Shown: positions 41,298-49,349, counted from the stretch's first letter. The stretch is DNA of 64,000 bases from Pelagerythrobacter marinus (GCF_009827515.1 NZ_WTYO01000003.1:429063-493062); one strand, 5' to 3'. Notes: generated by a model from the letters alone, not told the origin. Translations and numbers: made by a program.

Positions 41298-41780
41298 CTA
41301 ATTTTCAGTGTCTTGCGGAAAAGAGGCGTAGAGCGACAACACCAACTCCCAATGATCCGCAATGGCCGTTCGGGTCTCCCCTGAAATCCATCGCTGCACT
41401 TTCTGGTGGTTGAGTCCCTTCGGAAGCGGGGTGGGAGCATGTTTGAGGATGTTGATTGCGCCAAGCCCCGTGCGTTCGACTTCCGCTTGCAGGGTGGCAA
41501 TCTGACTATCTGAAAGCTCAATTCGTGCAGGCCCGGGATCCTTCTTCGGTTCGGAAGGGGTGTAGCTCGCCCAAGCCCGCAAGACCCAATCGAGATGATC
41601 ACGCCTCGCTGTGGCTGTCCTGCCTGCAATCCAGCCATCGACCATGTCTGCACGGAGACCTTCAGGGTACTCGCCTCGTCGGCCACGCATGAGCTGTCTT
41701 ACGCCGATGCCGGAGCGCTCTTTCTCGGCTTCCAGCTTCGCTCTTATCTCGTCGGTTATCTCAATCCTGTTTGCGGCCAT
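41298..41780 (-). CDS. Protein made of two copies of one helical domain
   Basis: About 160 residues. Residues ~5-72 and ~87-153 are related: IEITDEIRAKLEAEKERSG aligns with IELSDSQIATLQAEVERTG, DMVDGWIAGRTATARRDHL with QKVQRWISGETRTAIADHW, and both end in a VL-rich helix. Each copy looks like a small DNA-binding fold (VxxWIxGxTxTA resembles a phage-repressor recognition region). A regulator binding a two-part site is plausible. Confidence 0.65.
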   Translation of the reverse strand: MAANRIEITDEIRAKLEAEKERSGIGVRQLMRGRRGEYPEGLRADMVDGWIAGRTATARRDHLDWVLRAWASYTPSEPKKDPGPARIELSDSQIATLQAEVERTGLGAINILKHAPTPLPKGLNHQKVQRWISGETRTAIADHWELVLSLYASFPQDTEN

Positions 41781-41904
41781 TGAGTGGAATTTTATGTGAT
41801 TCCTGAAGGGGCGGCGATGAAAACGTGCCCCTTATCCACCTGCCATTGGCATGCCGAGTGACATCGCCTGCCTTCCGTTCCCTTTGAGATTTGCCCGCGA
41901 ATGT

Positions 41905-42000
41905 GGCGGAGGCGGTGGCACGTCAACGGGCTGCCCGCACCGGCTTCGCCCCGTGTGGCCCGTTTCGCTGCGCTGACTTAGCCGACCTCATCCCTCCGCC
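41905..42000 (+). other. Nested stem-loop leader upstream of ardA
   Basis: In the 260 bp before ardA two nested perfect stems are seen: outer GGCGGAGG (41905-41912) with CCTCCGCC (41993-42000), inner AACGGGC (41925-41931) with GCCCGTT (41958-41964). In conjugative plasmids ardA is known to be driven by hairpin single-strand promoters in the leading region, so this may be one; that link is inference. Confidence 0.6.
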
Positions 42001-42040
42001 TGTGACCATCGCGTCCTCAAAGACGGGAAAGGAGCAGGAC

Positions 42041-42538
42041 ATGACTACATTCTTTGCACAGCCCTACAGCATCGATGCAACGGGCTTCTATTTCGAGACC
42101 GCCCACGATTTTCAGGAAGCGGCGAAAGCCAACCGCGACCGCTGGGGACAGCAGGTCGAGGAATACGAAATCCAGTTCATCGACGGCGAAACCATCGATG
42201 CCGCACTGGCGAGGGCCTATGACATCAATCAGGCCAATCTGTCGGAGGTCATCGATTTCATCGACATGGCCGAAGAGCACGAGAAGATTGCTCTCATCAT
42301 CGCGATTGGCGAATGCGGCTATGACAGTTCCTGCAACATCAACGATATCGATCTTGATGTGTACCAGATGGATTCTCTGCGCGAGCTGGCCGAGCAGTTC
42401 ATCGAGGAAGGCCTGTTCGGGGAGATTCCCGATCGTTTGCGCTTCTATCTCGACATGGACCTGATCGCCCGTGACCTCGGCATGGATTATGCCGAGACCG
42501 AGATTGCCGGCACCCGCTACGTCTATCGTTGCGGGTGA
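42041..42538 (+). CDS. ardA: ArdA antirestriction protein
   Basis: About 165 residues, very acidic. ArdA mimics B-form DNA and inhibits type I restriction enzymes (and some methylases), protecting incoming DNA during transfer. Family marks: DFQEAAKANRDRWGQQVEEYEIQFIDGE split over two blocks, EHEKIALIIAIGECGYD and LRFYLDMDLIARDLGMDY. ATG 42041 follows AAAGGAGC, which decides it over 41891. Suits a mobilisable element. Confidence 0.9.
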   Translation: MTTFFAQPYSIDATGFYFETAHDFQEAAKANRDRWGQQVEEYEIQFIDGETIDAALARAYDINQANLSEVIDFIDMAEEHEKIALIIAIGECGYDSSCNINDIDLDVYQMDSLRELAEQFIEEGLFGEIPDRLRFYLDMDLIARDLGMDYAETEIAGTRYVYRCG

Positions 42539-42543
42539 TTTTC

Positions 42544-42822
42544 ATGGCAAAAATGGCCGATTTCCGTTATAGTTGGTGCATGAGTGATGACCCCGAAAAT
42601 ACCCCTTCGATGATGACCGACAACACACCCGAAGCGCGGGCATGGCGGCGCGAACAGGCCAATGTCGATGCGGATATTGAGGGCATGGCCACGAGTTCTG
42701 AGGCACGGGCATTTGTCGCCGAATTGGATAAGCTCAACCTCACGACCGAGGAGCGGATCGCGCGAATAACCGCGTTCCACCAACAGCGTGAGGAGCAATC
42801 GCCTGATCAAGGAAGCGAGTGA
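42544..42822 (+). CDS. VbhA-like antitoxin of the adjacent Fic toxin
   Basis: About 92 residues (80 if it starts at ATG 42580). The central helix contains DADIEG, matching the E-G end of the inhibitory [S/T]xxxE[G/N] motif, with aspartate in place of Ser/Thr, followed by SSEARAFVAELDKLNLTTEERI as in VbhA antitoxins. Its glutamate would block ATP positioning in the Fic site. The Fic gene starts in its stop codon (GTGA), the usual VbhA-VbhT order. Confidence 0.75.
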   Translation: MAKMADFRYSWCMSDDPENTPSMMTDNTPEARAWRREQANVDADIEGMATSSEARAFVAELDKLNLTTEERIARITAFHQQREEQSPDQGSE

Positions 42823-43547
42823 GCTACAAAGACAAAGCTGGAGAGCACACCGCATTTGCACGGTTGTTCTATTCAGGAAACACAGATCCCCTCACGCGCA
42901 CCTATATCAACAAGCCCAAAATCTTGAATCCAGCACGGCTGGAGCTGCATGAGCGGGATGTAACGGCTGAACGAGCTGCTGAAGGGTTTCCGCCAAACGC
43001 GCATGGCCTGACTTATGACGGCTACAAGTCCATTCATCACCATCTCTTCCAGGACATCTACTCATGGGCAGGGAAAGAAAGGCTGTACACACCGGAGAAG
43101 GGCGGCACTGTCTTCACTCGGGTGGAGGTGCTGAAGCCCTATATGGAGAGCATCTTCAAATCCCTGAAAGCGGAGAATCATCTTGAGGGGTTGTCGAAGG
43201 AACGGTTTGCCGAGCGCGCCGCTCATTTCGTCAACAACATCAATGCGGGGCATCCGTTCGTGGATGGCAACGGCAGGACGCAACGGGCTTGGCTCAGGCT
43301 GATGGCCGATCGCGCCGGATTCCAGTTTGAACTGCGATCAGCCGATAAGGACGACTGGCAGCGTGCCTCATTTATAGGTTTCCATCGAACGGATCAGCCA
43401 ATGACCGAGCTGATTGCTGCGCGGCTGTATGACCGAGGAAAGGGAAAATCGCAGGATTCACCCGAGTTGCAGCAAAAAGCGAAGCGGGCGGCGGAGCGCT
43501 TTGCGCTATCGAAGGATGCAGGGAAAGACCCAGAACGAGAGCGCTGA
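42819..43547 (+). CDS. Fic toxin, AMP-transferase (VbhT-like Fic domain)
   Basis: About 242 residues. The Fic motif is complete: HPFVDGNGRTQR (residues 145-156), with the beta-hairpin flap around KGGTVFTRVEVL. It should AMPylate a target; VbhT and relatives modify gyrase/topoisomerase IV. Unlike Bartonella VbhT it has no BID domain, so it is a chromosomal-style toxin rather than a translocated effector. GTG start with AAGGAAG upstream. Confidence 0.9.
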   Translation: MSYKDKAGEHTAFARLFYSGNTDPLTRTYINKPKILNPARLELHERDVTAERAAEGFPPNAHGLTYDGYKSIHHHLFQDIYSWAGKERLYTPEKGGTVFTRVEVLKPYMESIFKSLKAENHLEGLSKERFAERAAHFVNNINAGHPFVDGNGRTQRAWLRLMADRAGFQFELRSADKDDWQRASFIGFHRTDQPMTELIAARLYDRGKGKSQDSPELQQKAKRAAERFALSKDAGKDPERER

Positions 43548-43634
43548 CGCAGGCGTTAGATGCTTGTTTCGCTCCTGCGGGGCACCACTTTCTCTCCCGT
43601 TCAATTGAGATAGCGAGAGCCTCCCCTCCAGCCT

Positions 43635-43657
43635 GTCCTTCCAACAATTGGAAGGAC
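43635..43657 (+). promoter_or_regulatory. Perfect hairpin hiding the coupling-protein ribosome site
   Basis: GTCCTTCCAA (43635-43644) pairs fully with TTGGAAGGAC (43648-43657) around a 3-base loop. The second arm holds the GGAAGGA ribosome site for ATG 43666, so translation should be low unless the stem is opened. No T run follows, so it is not a terminator. Confidence 0.7.
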
Positions 43658-43665
43658 AAAATCCT

Positions 43666-45402
43666 ATGTCAGACAATCCGAACAAATTCCGCTTTCCCCG
43701 TGGGGATCGCGAGAGCAGGAAAACCGAACTTTTGGCCACAGCCGCTTGGCGGCATGATCTCCAACCCTTCGAGCCAGGCATGATCTGGCTTGGCCGCGAT
43801 GCCGATGGCAACCCCGTTGGCGTCGATGATGACAGGCATGTGTTCACCGGAGCGGCTAATCGCGGCGGCAAGGGCACGGCCCTTATTATCCCGAACCTCC
43901 ACAAATGGCCGGGCAGCACGGTCGTCATTGACCCCAAAGGCGAGAATGCCGCCATCACCGCGAGGCATCGGGCGAAGTTCGAGGGGCATCAGGTAGTCGC
44001 GCTCGACCCCTTCGATGAGGCAGGATTGCCGCCCGATTTCATTGGCACCTTCAATCCGCTCGACATGATCGACATCGAGAGCGACGAGGCGATCGATATT
44101 GCCGGCATGATTGCCGATGCGATCATCGTTCGCACCAACGACCGCGACACGCATTGGGATGAAACAGCGAGGGACGTCTTGGGGGCCGTGATCTTGCAGG
44201 TTTGCGATACGGAAATGCCGGAGCGCCGAAACCTGGGACGAGTGCGCCAACTTCTCACCAAGGGAGATGCCGAGTTTCGGGACGCGGTCATGGCCGCGTC
44301 CGAAGGCGAGGGAAGCATGAATGCATTCGATGCGCTGTGGGCACACATGGCGGAATCAGACGCCGCAAACGAGACTGTCCGCGATGCCATTATCGGCATT
44401 GCGGAGACTTTGAGAGCAATGGGCCACAATGAGCGCGGCGGCGTGCTCAGCACCGTTCGCCGCAATATCCGCTTTCTCGGTACACCGCGCATAAGTCGGA
44501 TGCTGGAAGAAACCAATTTCGATATCGATGCCTTGAAAACCTCCAAGGGCGGACTGTCGATCTATCTCTGCCTTCCCGCCAGGCTCTTTCCTACCCACGC
44601 CCGATTTCTGCGGCTGATTATCAGTCTCCTGCTGTTTCGCATGGAGGAAATCGGCCTCGAGAAGCCCGCCAGTGGTCATCCCGTGCTCTTCATTCTCGAT
44701 GAGTTCGCGAGCCTCGGCCACATGGACATGCTGGAAAAGGCTGCAGGCCTGATGGCAGGCTACGGCGTCAAATTATGGCCTATAGTTCAAGACCTTACGC
44801 AGATGAAGAAGCATTACCGCGAGAGTTGGGAGACCTTCCTCGCGAACGCAGGTGCAATGACTTTCTTCGCCAACAGCGATCTCACGACGCTCGAATGGCT
44901 GTCCAAGCGTGCAGGTGAAACCGAGGTCATCCGCGAGAACAAGGGCAGCTCGGAATCCGAAACCGCTGGTACGAGCACAACGAGTGGTGAGAGTCAGCAG
45001 GAAGGACAGAGCTACTCCGACAGCGCATCGCAGTCTGTCTCCGATATGGCGCCGCTCAGTCAGACGGCGACCATCCAGGGCGGCCATTCCATCTTCGATG
45101 TGTTCACTCGCCGCTTCCAGCAATCGACTTCGCAGAGCAGTTCGAACAGCCGGACCGAAGGCGGCTCCAGCCAGGAATCGCGCTCGCAATCGACGAGCGA
45201 GAGCAATTCGACAACCAAGGGACGCTCGAAGTCCGAGCAGATCATCAAGACCCACCTTATGACGCCCGATGAAATCGCCACGCATTTTGCGCGCGAAAGC
45301 GGCATGATGCTCGCCTTCATCAGCGGCAAAGGGCCGTACGCCATCCGGCGCACGCCCTATTTCGAGGATGAGGAATTCGCAGATCTTTGGAGCAAAGATT
45401 AG
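43666..45402 (+). CDS. Type IV coupling protein, VirD4/TraG family, without N-terminal membrane anchor
   Basis: About 578 residues. Walker A in GAANRGGKGT (62-71), Walker B in PVLFILDEFASLG, and VIDPKGENA and FFANSDLTTLEWLSKRAGET as in the family. It brings the relaxase-DNA complex to a mating channel. The usual two N-terminal membrane helices are missing, and a Ser/Thr/Gln-rich linker of about 100 residues lies before the C-terminal MTPDEI-like block. No VirB genes are near, so it must use a channel encoded elsewhere. Confidence 0.9.
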   Translation: MSDNPNKFRFPRGDRESRKTELLATAAWRHDLQPFEPGMIWLGRDADGNPVGVDDDRHVFTGAANRGGKGTALIIPNLHKWPGSTVVIDPKGENAAITARHRAKFEGHQVVALDPFDEAGLPPDFIGTFNPLDMIDIESDEAIDIAGMIADAIIVRTNDRDTHWDETARDVLGAVILQVCDTEMPERRNLGRVRQLLTKGDAEFRDAVMAASEGEGSMNAFDALWAHMAESDAANETVRDAIIGIAETLRAMGHNERGGVLSTVRRNIRFLGTPRISRMLEETNFDIDALKTSKGGLSIYLCLPARLFPTHARFLRLIISLLLFRMEEIGLEKPASGHPVLFILDEFASLGHMDMLEKAAGLMAGYGVKLWPIVQDLTQMKKHYRESWETFLANAGAMTFFANSDLTTLEWLSKRAGETEVIRENKGSSESETAGTSTTSGESQQEGQSYSDSASQSVSDMAPLSQTATIQGGHSIFDVFTRRFQQSTSQSSSNSRTEGGSSQESRSQSTSESNSTTKGRSKSEQIIKTHLMTPDEIATHFARESGMMLAFISGKGPYAIRRTPYFEDEEFADLWSKD

Positions 45403-45800
45403 CGAGAGGGGGATTGATCCCTGCTCGGCCCTGGGGCGGCACGGTGCATCCGTGCCGTCCTTTTTGCTTTGTCCGCGATCTTGGGTGGCAGTTTGGCCAT
45501 CGCTGCCTTCGGGCCTTTCACCTGCTCGTGCAGTGCATTGGCACGATTGATATGCGCCTGTCGGTTGACGCCGGTCTCACCCATGCCGCGCGGTTGCGGT
45601 GCCCGTGTAGGAACAGGCGCGAACTGTTGCCGTGCCGACTTTGCCTTACTGGCAAGTTTCGCGGCTTTGCTGTCATTAAAGGCCGGACGTGCCGAGTCAG
45701 GAGAAGGCGAAGCCTTTACGGGTTCCACCTTCTTTGATGTGGCCCTGTTGGCGGTCTGTGCGTCAACCTGACGCGCATAGGAACCGTTGCGGGTAGACAT
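45399..45800 (-). CDS. Basic hypothetical protein, 133 residues
   Basis: Lys/Arg/Ala/Pro-rich (KAAKLASKAKSARQQF...ADKAKRTARMHR), likely disordered and nucleic-acid binding; no domain recognised. GGAGAG ribosome site before ATG 45800. Ends in a 4-bp convergent overlap with the coupling-protein gene and follows the membrane-protein gene with only a terminator between. Confidence 0.6.
   Translation of the reverse strand: MSTRNGSYARQVDAQTANRATSKKVEPVKASPSPDSARPAFNDSKAAKLASKAKSARQQFAPVPTRAPQPRGMGETGVNRQAHINRANALHEQVKGPKAAMAKLPPKIADKAKRTARMHRAAPGPSRDQSPSR
45434..45465 (+). terminator. Terminator after the coupling-protein gene
   Basis: GGGCGGCACG (45434-45443) pairs with CGTGCCGTCC (45451-45460), one G-T pair, followed by five T. 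It lies inside the 3' part of the convergent minus-strand gene. Confidence 0.7.
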
Positions 45801-45811
45801 GGCTACTCTCC

Positions 45812-45842
45812 AAAAAAATGCCCTGCCGAAGAACGGCAGGGC
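45812..45842 (-). terminator. Terminator after the membrane-protein gene (minus strand)
   Basis: On the minus strand GCCCTGCCG pairs with CGGCAGGGC (45834-45842 with 45820-45828), followed by a run of seven T. It separates the genes ending at 45863 and starting at 45800. Confidence 0.8.
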
Positions 45843-45862
45843 TGGTGAAGTCGGTCTGGTAA

Positions 45863-46612
45863 TTATTGAACTGGGGCAGGCTCCGGCAGCATGAGCTGTG
45901 ATTGCAACTGGGCAGGGTCGGGAAGCCCGCGCAGATAGTCTTGCGAGACCTGGCCTGCGCCGCGACGGCCCGCATCGACCAGTTCATCGGCCATGTCATC
46001 GCGGATGTTGTCCCCGATCTTGCAAAGTTCGGGCACGAATGCACATCCGATATCGGCGGCATTGGCAACCAACGCCTTGCCGGCCTGGGAATCGCGGACG
46101 GCCTGCTGCTTATGCTGGAGGACGGTGCCTTCCATCTGGTAGACGGCCTGCTGAATCAGGTTCGCACGGTCATAGAGCGATTTGTAAGCTTCCATTCCCG
46201 ATTGAAGCTGCGCCTGCACCGTTGCGAACTTCGCCTGATAGGTGAATTCCAGCTCCTTGAGCTGGGCCTGAAATTCGATTTCGGCCTCGCGCTCGCCTTC
46301 GGCACGGGCTTCGGCGACCATGCGTTCCGCTTCCGCCCTGTCGACCAGTGTCTCGCGAATGACAGTCACTTCATATTGTGACATCGCGGCCGCGAGCAGA
46401 TAGGCGGGCTTCCATTGGGGTGGCGCAAAGAGTTGCATCAGCCCGAGGAAGAACACGATCACCAGGCCCGGCATACTCAGCGTGGCTAGCGTCCGCAGCC
46501 AGCCACGCGGTTGAACTACAGGCTGCATGGGCTGAAGTTGAGGGCGGGACGCGGGACGAGAGTTCCCACCACCTGAACCCATCGGTTGAATGTTGTTTGA
46601 TTGCTGTGACAT
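45863..46612 (-). CDS. Membrane-anchored coiled-coil protein
   Basis: About 249 residues. A Gln/Pro-rich cytoplasmic head, one membrane helix (residues ~45-65, SMPGLVIVFFLGLMQLF), then a long Glu/Arg/Ala coiled coil to about residue 150 and a small C-terminal region with two cysteines. ATG 46612 has AGGAGC upstream. Position next to the coupling protein suggests a mobilisation or envelope role; function unknown. Confidence 0.7.
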   Translation of the reverse strand: MSQQSNNIQPMGSGGGNSRPASRPQLQPMQPVVQPRGWLRTLATLSMPGLVIVFFLGLMQLFAPPQWKPAYLLAAAMSQYEVTVIRETLVDRAEAERMVAEARAEGEREAEIEFQAQLKELEFTYQAKFATVQAQLQSGMEAYKSLYDRANLIQQAVYQMEGTVLQHKQQAVRDSQAGKALVANAADIGCAFVPELCKIGDNIRDDMADELVDAGRRGAGQVSQDYLRGLPDPAQLQSQLMLPEPAPVQ

Positions 46613-46694
46613 TTGAAAGCTCCTGTCTGACTTGATGTCAGGCGGAGCTTCCGCTGAGCCGCAGTTCAAAACCTAGGTAGTGTGCTGGAAAAAC

Positions 46695-47360
46695 CTATGG
46701 ATTGGGTGCGTCAGTTTCGCCTATCCGGCTAGCCTTCTTCATTTGGTGGTAGAGCTTGTTGATCTCATGGTAAGATGGCAGCTGGAAGTCCATCCCACCC
46801 GTATAGCCGAATTTCTCTCGCAGGCCGAGTTCATCGACGATCTCTCTCACTTCTCGCGAAATTTCGCGCTTTTCCTGATCGGTAAATTCATATCCCCTGA
46901 CCTCAAGCTCGAATAGGGCATTTCCCGCCCATCGTTCTCTCAATCTGGATGCTGTAACGCCATCAGGCTTTGAATTGTTTCGGGCATTCGAAGCTGCATG
47001 TTTGATCTGGCTTGCTTTCCGCGCAATTTTTGCGACAGCGCTTACAAATTCATCGCGCAACTCCGGCACATCCAGAGCACTTACCAGAAGGTCCAAGTCT
47101 TTTTGGGCGTCTTCTCTGCTGTGCCTGTATTCGACTGCGTCATCGTGCCCTTTATACTGCTTTGTGGGTGCAGAGAGATGGTGATCGTTCCTTGCAGGAT
47201 CGCCAGCATACTCAAGATAATGTGATCGGCCTGAACTCGATGACAACTGCAGACTCGCACTGTGCGTTCTTGCAATACCATAGCTGCTTGTTCGGGCGCG
47301 AATGACATCTCTGATTTGCATCAGATGCCTTAATCTATTCAATTTTTCTAAATCACTCAT
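46695..47360 (-). CDS. Hypothetical protein, 221 residues
   Basis: Helical, charged, without recognised domain, signal peptide or membrane segment. Starts at ATG 47360 with AGGAG upstream. A pair of AT-rich direct repeats lies just upstream (47398-47429) and may control it. Confidence 0.65.
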   Translation of the reverse strand: MSDLEKLNRLRHLMQIRDVIRARTSSYGIARTHSASLQLSSSSGRSHYLEYAGDPARNDHHLSAPTKQYKGHDDAVEYRHSREDAQKDLDLLVSALDVPELRDEFVSAVAKIARKASQIKHAASNARNNSKPDGVTASRLRERWAGNALFELEVRGYEFTDQEKREISREVREIVDELGLREKFGYTGGMDFQLPSYHEINKLYHQMKKASRIGETDAPNP

Positions 47361-47397
47361 TTCTCCTCACTAGGTTGAGGCGAAATAAATCATAATT

Positions 47398-47429
47398 ATA
47401 TTACATAAGTCAACATAAATATTACATAA
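47398..47429. promoter_or_regulatory. Two direct repeats of ATATTACATAA in an AT-rich spacer
   Basis: Exact 11-bp copies at 47398-47408 and 47419-47429, 21 bp apart (two helical turns), in the only AT-rich spacer of this block, between the genes at 47360 and 47444. Looks like a two-site operator for the downstream minus-strand gene. Confidence 0.55.
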
Positions 47430-47443
47430 TAAATCAATTGCAC

Positions 47444-48307
47444 TTATGTTTTATTCTCTAGCCTCTCTAGGTGATCTTGGATATGTGGAGGTATTTCGCT
47501 CCATGGTATTGGATTTTCTGAAAATTCGCGCGGGTGAGCTACGCGCTCCAACACGGTAACGAAGGAATTCCCGCCGGGGTGCATGTTCACGCCAATGGTT
47601 GTGAAACCGGACATGATATGAAGCCTATTCGTCTCGTGTACGGTGAGATCAGATGAGTAACTGTGCTCATCAATAACTGTAAATTTCACGTTATTTACCA
47701 AAGCGTTATCACTATCCGAACATCGGTGAATGAAATAGGTATATCGCCCCATCGGGATAGCCACGCCTTCCCACTTTTCCTCGGCGTCATGGAAATGCGC
47801 TCCCGGCTGGCGCAAATGTACGCAATCTACAGATGTGATGACTCGTTTCTCAGCGATAAATTCAAAGTTGACTGGTGATACGATGTATCGACCCAGTGGC
47901 TCCCGCCACCTGCGATACATCAACCAGTCCCCGTCGATTTCGTGGCCGATCTTGTCGATCTTTTTAGGGTCACTTCCAAAAAACCTAAGAAGCTCTGCCA
48001 GCCGCCCATGTTCGCCGAGATCAATCGTAAAAACGGTTTGATCAACCAGTTCCAGATAATTGCCAATGAAATGTGCGTGCTTGGGACTTATGGACTTTGA
48101 AGTCCCGTCCATCCAGTTCTTTACTGTTTCACGCTCGGGACATTGGAAGTCCCCCTGTAGTGGTTCATAATCGTGTTTCGCGAAATGATTGAGATCATCT
48201 GTTAGCTCTCTGATGCGGAGTCCGCCTTCCCAGCGCTTGGCATACTCACACAGCTTCCTGAGTAGCCTTTCCCGGTCTGGTCGCAAATTAATATCAAATT
48301 GGGGCAT
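47444..48307 (-). CDS. Hypothetical protein, 287 residues
   Basis: Residues ~1-90 look like a helical, phage-repressor-type region (RETVKNWMDGTSKSISPKHAHFIGNYL); the rest is beta-rich (YRRWREPLGRYIVSPVNFEFI... MGRYTYFIHR). A regulator with a ligand-binding part is possible. No family recognised. Divergent from the gene at 48428. Confidence 0.6.
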   Translation of the reverse strand: MPQFDINLRPDRERLLRKLCEYAKRWEGGLRIRELTDDLNHFAKHDYEPLQGDFQCPERETVKNWMDGTSKSISPKHAHFIGNYLELVDQTVFTIDLGEHGRLAELLRFFGSDPKKIDKIGHEIDGDWLMYRRWREPLGRYIVSPVNFEFIAEKRVITSVDCVHLRQPGAHFHDAEEKWEGVAIPMGRYTYFIHRCSDSDNALVNNVKFTVIDEHSYSSDLTVHETNRLHIMSGFTTIGVNMHPGGNSFVTVLERVAHPREFSENPIPWSEIPPHIQDHLERLENKT

Positions 48308-48427
48308 GAAATCCTCATTTTTGCCCCGCTCCTAGGGCACAGCTCCTGCTTTTGTGCCTCCACTGGTCATGTCGATCAAGTCGCATGGGGAGGCGAGGCT
48401 CCCCACCCAAATTTCAAGGAGGGTGCT

Positions 48428-48808
48428 GTGCCTGATCTTTTTCGTTTCCCATACTACGAAGGCGCGAGGATCGATCCAATCGGCGCATCTGTTCCGCTGA
48501 TATTCGTTCGTTCGGTTTATAGTCCTGAACCACGGCTTGAATTGAGAGAAACCGTCATGGCGACCCGGACGTTTCTGAACATCGGTATGCCGCTGTTCCT
48601 TGCCGAACTGCTTACAGTGGTCGGTGCAAACAACAGGCGCATTCGTAAACCAGACGGATCGTTCGGCCTGAACTTGGACCAGCTGGATACCAAGGCGCTA
48701 TATGGCTTTTGTGAAGGGAGGCGCACTCATGACGCGCGTGTCCAGTTGATTGACGCGTTCTGCCAGATTGTCACCGAGGACCCGTCTGCTTCGCACCTCA
48801 TGGCGTAG
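48428..48808 (+). CDS. Hypothetical protein, about 126 residues
   Basis: GTG start at 48428 preceded by AAGGAGGG, which clearly decides the start over 48299. The C-terminal part (NLDQLDTKALYGFCEGRRTHDARVQLIDAFC) resembles a small DNA-binding helical fold; the first part is beta-like. A GGGGAG/CTCCCC stem lies in its leader (48387-48404). Followed by a terminator. Confidence 0.6.
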   Translation: MPDLFRFPYYEGARIDPIGASVPLIFVRSVYSPEPRLELRETVMATRTFLNIGMPLFLAELLTVVGANNRRIRKPDGSFGLNLDQLDTKALYGFCEGRRTHDARVQLIDAFCQIVTEDPSASHLMA

Positions 48809-48832
48809 GCCTTGTTCCTCCAGTCTTTGCCT

Positions 48833-48864
48833 GCCCCGCCAGCTCCTGGCGGGGCTTCTTTTTT
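48833..48864 (+). terminator. Rho-independent terminator
   Basis: GCCCCGCCAG (48833-48842) pairs perfectly with CTGGCGGGGC (48846-48855), then TTCTTTTTT. Ends the transcript of the gene at 48428. Confidence 0.9.
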
Positions 48865-48970
48865 GGGTAGTGCCTATTTGCGCTTCTCCGCGTCTCTCTA
48901 GGTCACGCGTTGATGATCGACCGTTCTTCCTGCCATTCGCTTCATGTCTCTAGCTGACCGCCGCCGATAC

Positions 48971-49110
48971 CCTTCGGTTTGCAACAGGCTGCCCGCGCCA
49001 CTGACCGCCCAGGCGGTCACCGTGTTGCCTGTTGGCAAATCAGCGGACGGCACAGGCTCATCGACTCCTCATCGGCTGGAAGGTCCGGCCGACAAACCAA
49101 AGCGAAGAGG
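48971..49110 (+). other. Large nested stem-loop leader before the genes at 49119 and 49346
   Basis: Between the terminator and ATG 49119 no gene is seen. TTTGCAACAGGC (48978-48989) pairs with GCCTGTTGGCAAA (49027-49039, one bulge), enclosing a perfect TGACCGCC-ca-GGCGGTCA hairpin (49002-49019). An alternative stem GGTTTG (48976-48981) with CAAACC (49093-49098) would exclude the first. Confidence 0.65.
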
Positions 49111-49118
49111 AGACGAAA

Positions 49119-49349
49119 ATGTCGAACGCAAACGAAAACACCAAAACCAAAAACCGCCCAACCCATGTGCTGAAGGCTCTTCGCAAGGCCGGCAGCAAGG
49201 AAGCCTATTTCGAGCAGCTCGGAATTGGTTTCTCTCGGGAGGAGGGCAAAGGCTTCTATCTAAAGCTGACCGGACAGCAGGTCATCAGCGGTGGCCTCTA
49301 TCTCTTCCCCATCGAGGAGAAGCCGGCACAGGCTGGAGCTGGTCAATGA
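49119..49349 (+). CDS. Small hypothetical protein, 76 residues
   Basis: Basic N-terminus then a compact domain (FEQLGIGFSREEGKGFYLKL...ISGGLYLFP). ATG 49119 with GAGGAG upstream. The next gene begins in its stop codon (ATGA). No family recognised; small paired genes behind a structured leader fit a leading-region cassette. Confidence 0.65.
   Translation: MSNANENTKTKNRPTHVLKALRKAGSKEAYFEQLGIGFSREEGKGFYLKLTGQQVISGGLYLFPIEEKPAQAGAGQ

Noticed and set aside
47663..48041. Short plus-strand frames inside the 287-residue gene
   Set aside because: No ribosome sites and no family features; the minus-strand frame is longer and has a start near the divergent spacer.
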